Assembly (NCBI GenBank): GCA_029851415.1
Contig: CM056742.1
Location: 114,020,246-114,084,245, forward strand
Length of the DNA: 64,000 bases
Direction of reading: 5' to 3'
DNA from: Eretmocerus hayati
Lineage: Eukaryota > Arthropoda > Insecta > Hymenoptera > Aphelinidae
Shown here: positions 58,690 to 64,000 of the stretch, in pieces
Layout of the letters: each line of letters opens with the position of its first letter
Numbering within the stretch: position 1 is the first letter of the stretch
The notes under the pieces: model-generated
What the model was told of the DNA's origin: nothing
What the model saw: only the letters and a program-made list of their open reading frames with translations
Databases searched by the model: none
Position numbers and translations under genes: made by a program

Positions 58690-60945
58690 CAGGTGCCACT
58701 ATGAGTTGGAAACCAGTACCACTAGCCACTTCAACTCAGCTCTCGCCTTTGGCAAAACAACTTGTTGCCGCTCAGGGTATGCTCCAAGCAGTGCCAAGCC
58801 AGAAACAAGCCAAGGACTCTCTCTCATCTCCAATACTCAAGAAAAGAATGAAACCTGCAGTAAAGCAGCCAAGTGAGTTATCAAATCCCATTCTCGGACT
58901 CCATTTTCAAAGTTTTTTTAAAAACTCTTTCTAAAATCTTTCATTCATTTGGATGGTAATTATAAATGTACATCTATCTCTTTTTGACTAGTATCTAGCA
59001 TTGCTGGCTTTGTAATATGATTCATGTATGATGTTTGCCTCAGTACATGAAAAACAAGAGCCTCCGTCACCAATCATTTCCCTAGCTTACGGGTGATCTT
59101 TCTCGAATACTCTGTTCACTTGAATGGCAAATGGTTCACATATTACTGGATCACTTATAGTATGTCAATGTTGACTGTGAAACTGCCTTGTTCTCTGAGC
59201 TAACTCCTGCAACATATTATCTGTTCAAAATATTTTTAAAAGTTTACGGGTGAATTGTAGACAGAAAACTAATACTCTGAAATCTCTTACAGAATTGAAA
59301 ACTACTCCAAAAGCTGATACAACACTGAGTTCGCAAGTGCTTGATAGATTCAAGAAAGTCAGGAGTTCATCGACTCAGGAAAAAGTAAATTTGGTTACGA
59401 AAACTGAAACTCCTCTGTCGAAGGAGAGAAATGAGACATTGACTACATGTCAGGAACAAGCAAGTTTGCAACCCAGGTCTGGTAAAATTGACCCTCTCAA
59501 AAGAAGAACTCATCAATCTACAAAAAAGTGTAAACATATTTCTGACTCTCACTCATTGACCGTATAAAAATTTTCTCATTCATCATATTTTCTTGCAGGG
59601 ATAGCTTCAGGGGAGATAGATCTCAGTACTTGTTTCAACGTTACAACGAGTACACCAATCATTTCCAAGTCTGAAATTATTGATGATTCTGATGATGCTG
59701 ATGAAGATGAGACTCAAGATCTTTTTCAAGTCAGACATTCACCGAGTCACCCTCATTACTTGATTATAAACCAAAAAAAAAGATTCGAATATGTCTTGTG
59801 AAAACCAGCTCGGAGAGATGAATGAAAGCTATGTTGAAGGTACCGATGATGAAAAGGATCCCAGCGAAAGTGATGAAACAGATTCTTTGAATAATGGTCC
59901 CCAAGATGACCGCAAAGATGAGGACCCCTCCTTGAAAAGCGAAATCGATTTTGATCCATTGGAACAGGATGGAAACGTTCAAGGATCACCTGCCAATGGC
60001 AAAGTAGTACTCATCGATCAAAATGTTGTCATCGCTGGAAAAGAATTGCATGTATCTGAGATACATAACTTGGTACACGATTAGCATTGTTGTTGTAAGT
60101 ACTTCATTTCAACATAATTCTAGATGTACTAATGTACTTTTCTTTCAATCTCCTTTGATAAAATCCACTTTTCCCAGATTATACTGAATTTTCTAAGTTG
60201 ATTGACAAATCAATTTCTTCCAGCTCCATGTGGACAAACGCTCGACCTGTGTTTGGACTTGCTGAACGAAGTTAAACAGTTACTCGTAGGAAAAAAAAAG
60301 AATCCCGCCAGGCTGAGAAAAACCAAAACCTCAAGATTTTCCCCTCTTGCCACCTTTGCCATGCAAGAGTCATGAAGACTTACAAAACCTAGATGTGCTT
60401 TTGCAAACGAATAACTTAGGAGCTGATCAGTATGTAAGTTGTACTTTGAAAAAGTTTATTTTCGACGCATCGGCAATCTATACATGATCCTTTTTCGTTT
60501 CAGAGGGAATTTTTGTCTTTCTTAGGAGGAGAGGATCATAAACAAGCCATAAAACGCCTGCTGCATGCCACCATCACCGATGAATTGTGTGACTCAATCA
60601 CGTGGAAAATTGCAAAACCTGACAAACTTGTTGTCGGCGAGTTCTTTGTATTTAAAGTCATTGCAAGTAAGTATGAAACTGTTAGTTGCTTTGATTTTTT
60701 GATAATTATTGAAAAAATCTCACGAGTGCATTTGTTTTTCAGCTCTCATCATCGCTCTCTGGAAAGGATATACACTCCCAAGTAACCCGCAAGTAGAAGT
60801 GCTTGTCACACAAGACTCTAACATTACTCTCATTAAAGATTGGATCAAGCGATCGTCAGCAAGGATTGCCGCAGCCATCAAGTGCGAGGCCAAAAACCGA
60901 CTTGAATCTTCAACATTTTTCAATTCTTCCACTAACATTATTTGA
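58690..60945 (+). pseudogene. DUF4806-type gene, copy 2
   Basis: Same exon order as copy 1: MSWKPVPLATSTQLSPLAK; ELKTTPKADTTLSS; the acidic MSCENQLGEMNESYVEG exon ending at VSEIHNLVHD; a broken exon near 60225-60440, where indels around the poly-A tract at 60290 destroy the LPCKGHEDLQNL frame; GGEDHKQAIKRLLHATITDEL (60513-60668); and ALIIALWKGYTLPSNPQ. A change near 60892 replaces the short copy 1 ending with a longer tail to 60945. Confidence 0.65.
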
Positions 60946-62001
60946 ATTGACTTCTTTATAATTTCTCAATCAGTTTTTATCCAGTTAAGATATACTGTGA
61001 GCTTCAAGCTCGTTTTTCAAGTGCTACATGATTTTAAAAATCTTGACTCGATATTCATTCTGCAGGGTATTTTTCAGACCAAAATATTGTATAACTCAGT
61101 AAGATACAGTAACTGGATGGAAAAATGTATCAAGAGTTTAGAGACTTTTTATGTAGTATTGATTGTATTTCACCCGTTGTGTGATAATGCATTTATATGG
61201 TTCTTTCATTCGAATATTTTTAATACTTTTCATGTAGTATTGACTGTATCTCATCTGTTGTGTAAGAATGCATTTATGTGGTTCTTTCATTAGAGTATCT
61301 TTTCAATATAAAGTTTGAGAAGACTACAATAGTCTTGTTAGCGTCCTAAGTTCAGCCTTGTAAGTTCGTGCCATTCCATGTAAACATACTTGAACGTACT
61401 TATTTAGTAGGAGTCTGAAATTGTACAAGGTGTTGCGTTCAAGTATGAGAGATGACTAATGGAAATATCGTATTTCAAAGAATATTGTAAATATTCTACC
61501 ATAAGGTGCACTAGGCCAAAAATGAGTATGTGCTTACGAGACTACCTGTAACTTTGTACGTTAGAAATAGAAAGATTTCGTACTTTTCCAATGGAAATTA
61601 CAGCGACTCGTTCTTCCAGATAAGAATGTGACGTTGCCATTAGTTGACACCTTTTCTTTCACGAAGAGTATTTGTGCTCTCTTCAATCTATTTTCCCCAT
61701 TCATGGTGTGCAACTTCTGGTGATCTCTCGATCCTCATGAATTTTCAAACCCGAGAAAATTTTTGCCCGCAGCGACAAATACTGCATGAAAATAACGAGC
61801 GTCCAGAACCCTGCTTTCCGGGTCTTTTTCAATGACCTCCTTCAGAAGACCTCCGAATCCGTGCTTTCAGGTGAGCATTCGATGTCTTAAAGCACGGAAA
61901 CGGACGGTCTTTGGTATGGCTTTCAGACGTTTTTGAGGACGTCAATAGGGGTTCGGGTGACGTCCAAGAGACGAGTTTTGGACCAGCAATTGTTTGTCGG
62001 A

Positions 62002-63352
62002 ACTGTACACCAGTCCCAAACTGGTCCCAGACCGGTCCTGGTCCGATGTCGCGAAGATCTCGAGGGGATAACAGAATGAGCTGCACTAGTCCCAAACTGG
62101 TCCCGGACCGGTCCTGGTGCGATGTCGTGCAAGTCTCGAAAGAGTGTTAGGCCACATCGCGCGAGTCCCAAACTGGTCCCAGACCAGTCCTAGTGCGATG
62201 CCATCCAGGGCCCGAGGGATTGGCAGGCGACGCGACGCCGCGGCAGTCCCAAACTAGTCCCGGACCAGTCCTGCTTAGATATTGTGCAGATCTCATGGGA
62301 GTATCGAGCCACGCTGCATCAGTCCCTACTGGTCCCGGACCAGTCCTGGTGCGATGTCGTGCAAGTCTCGAGGGAGTGTTAAGCGACATCGCGCGAGTCC
62401 CAAACTGGTCCCGGACCGGTCCTGGTCCGATGTCGCGGAGGTCTCGAGGGGATGTCAGAATGAACTACAACAGTCCCAAACTAGGATCGGACCGGTCCTG
62501 GTGCGATGTCGTGCAGGTTGCATAAGAGTGACGGGCCACGTTACACCAGTCCCAAACTGGTCCCGGACTTGTCCTGGTGCGATGTCGTGCAAGTCCCATG
62601 GGTGTGTCAGGCGACGACGCGCCAGTCCCAAACTGGTCCCAGACCGGTCCTAGTGCGATGCCGTCCAGGGCCCGATGGATTGGCAGGCGACGCGACGCCG
62701 CGGCAGTCCCAAACTAGTCCCGGACCAGTCCTGGTGCGATATTGTGCAGATCTCATGGGAGTATCGAGCCACGTTGCACCAGTCCCAAAGTGGTCCCGGA
62801 CCGGTCTTGGTGCGATGTCGTGCAGGGCCCGAGGGATTGGCACGCGACGCTGTGGCAGTCCCAAACTAGTCCCGGACCGGTCCTGGTGCGATATTGTGCA
62901 GATCCCATGGGAGTATCGAGCCACGCTGCGCCAGTCCGTAACTGGTCCCGGACCAGTCCTGGTGCGATGTCGTGCAAATCCCACGAGAGTGTCAGGCAAC
63001 GACGTGCCAGTCCCAAAATAGTCCTGAACCAACCCTGGTGTGATATCGTGGAGGTCCCGAGAAAGTGTTAGGCACTGTCGCGCAAGTCCCAAAGTGGTCC
63101 CGAACCAGTCCTGGTGCGATGTCGTGTAGGTACCATCGGAGTGTCGGGACACGTCGCGCCAGTCCCAAACTGATCCCGGACCGGTCCTAGTGCGATCCCG
63201 TGCAGGGCCCGAGGGATTGGCAGGCGACGCGGCGGCAGTCCCAAACTAGTCCTGGACCGGTCCTGGTGTGATATTGTGCAGATTCCATAAGAATATCAAG
63301 CCACGCAGCGCCAGACCCATACTGGTCACGGACCGGCCTTGGTGCGATGCTG
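62002..63352. repeat. 76-bp satellite, block 3 (about 18 units)
   Basis: Continues the same array beyond copy 2. Units with cgacgcgacgccgcggcag and gcagatctcatgggagtatcgag alternate. Divergence rises toward 63352, where the array ends in unrelated DNA. Confidence 0.85.
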
Positions 63353-64000
63353 TTATCAGATTGACAGTGGTTCTGCACCAATTCAAGGCTCTAATTGAAT
63401 TGGGACTCTAGCGAAATGAGTGATTTTCTACTTTTCGTAATACACACCTCATTCCAGATGCAGTAGGTCATTCAAAATCCACTTGTTATGAAAAAATCAC
63501 TCTAAGATTGAATTTTGCAACTCTGAACATAATTCCTTGAAAAAAGTCAAACTTCATCTTCTGTGTCACCTCCAAAAACAACTTTATCAAGAAATTTCCC
63601 AGGAAAATCCTGGAATTTCGGGGCCATCGAGAGATGTTCATACCGATCTTCAGACTGTTGAGCTTTGAGACAATAATTGTCTCATGTCACTCACTGCACT
63701 CAGTTTTGGAATTCGGATGAATCTAACTAGATCAGCCAAAAACTATCAGGTAGGTTGGAGTGCAACATCATGTCACGTCGGTAGTGATTGAAGACTAATC
63801 GCAAAAAGTTATCTTTGATTTCTGCTTCGGTGGCAAATCATTGTAGTGAGCCGAAGGTGTTGTCTCGAAACCTTGATGTCCTACATATTTTAACCTGCTG
63901 AACACGAAAGCAATGGTTTTCATGGAGCTAAATAGCATTCTGAACGAGTGCCAAGCTGATTCATCCAGTTGCTGTGAGCGAAGTTTGACGTATTGAAAAA
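63353..64000. other. unrecognised AT-rich DNA
   Basis: No motif or gene seen. Confidence 0.4.

Larger units (their letters stand above)
54780..62001 (+). mobile_element. two-gene transposon, copy 2 (opposite orientation)
   Basis: The left end is cccgacaaataatt and the right end caattgtttgtcgga. They are flanked by AC (54778-54779 and 62002-62003), with the satellite continuing in phase. It is inverted relative to copy 1 and carries the same two genes on plus. It is 516 bp longer, almost all of it due to one 511-bp insertion at 58179-58689. Substitutions and small indels separate the copies throughout, so they are not a very recent duplication. Confidence 0.85.

Noticed and set aside
62193..63152. 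123-181 codon frames on both strands in satellite block 3
   Set aside because: Same cause as in block 2: stop-poor tandem repeat.
1..64000. CRISPR array, bacterial operon or prophage
   Set aside because: The tandem repeats have no unique spacers of constant length, genes contain introns, and no bacterial gene families are present.

Overview
This window looks like a transposon-dense block of an animal genome, most likely an insect or other arthropod. The coding pieces are split by short introns with GT..AG borders. They belong to animal transposon families: Ty1/copia, hAT with a BED finger, PIF/Harbinger with a SANT/Myb-like partner, and a TNP2-like transposase partnered by a DUF4806-type protein. 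The DNA is AT-rich, and I found no host gene I can name. The species assignment is inference; the transposon content is read from the sequence.

Layout. 1-17 kb is a mosaic of non-autonomous DNA transposons in unrecognised AT-rich DNA. It holds a Ginger-like relic (77-1088), short TIR elements, and several long-inverted-repeat (foldback) elements at 3.6-5.3, 9.0-9.9, 12.1-13.6 and 16.3-17.1 kb. The 3.6-5.3 kb element carries a tRNA-like Pol III module in each arm. One terminal coding exon of an unknown gene lies at 6972-7139. 17.35-23.05 kb is a decayed copia retrotransposon with two 347-bp LTRs, with a complex palindromic insertion in gag.

23.0-39.25 kb is a very large inverted duplication with arms of about 6.2 kb around a 3.8-kb spacer. 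It lies inside and across a hAT element (24155-39965). A PIF/Harbinger element (25453-31289, 3-bp duplication AAT) is inserted in the hAT transposase reading frame, and an LTR-like block is inserted in the Harbinger transposase. Two later insertions occur in one arm only (27240-28143 and 33763-34717), so the opposite arm preserves the empty site and the order of events can be read.

40-45 kb holds further TIR elements (40456-41013; 42861-43618) and a dispersed repeat. 45.4-63.35 kb is a 76-bp satellite in three blocks, interrupted by two oppositely oriented copies of a 6.7-kb transposon (45987-52692 and 54780-62001). Its ends read CCCGACAAA. Each copy carries a transposase gene and a DUF4806-type gene on the same strand, is flanked by its own 2-bp target duplication (AG and AC), and leaves the satellite continuous in phase. 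This pair is the best candidate for something little described: an autonomous two-gene family found twice inside one satellite, with different inactivating lesions in each copy. The last 650 bp are unrecognised.

The genes here do not form a host pathway. They are mobility genes, mostly broken, plus repeat structures that could give rise to double-stranded RNA.
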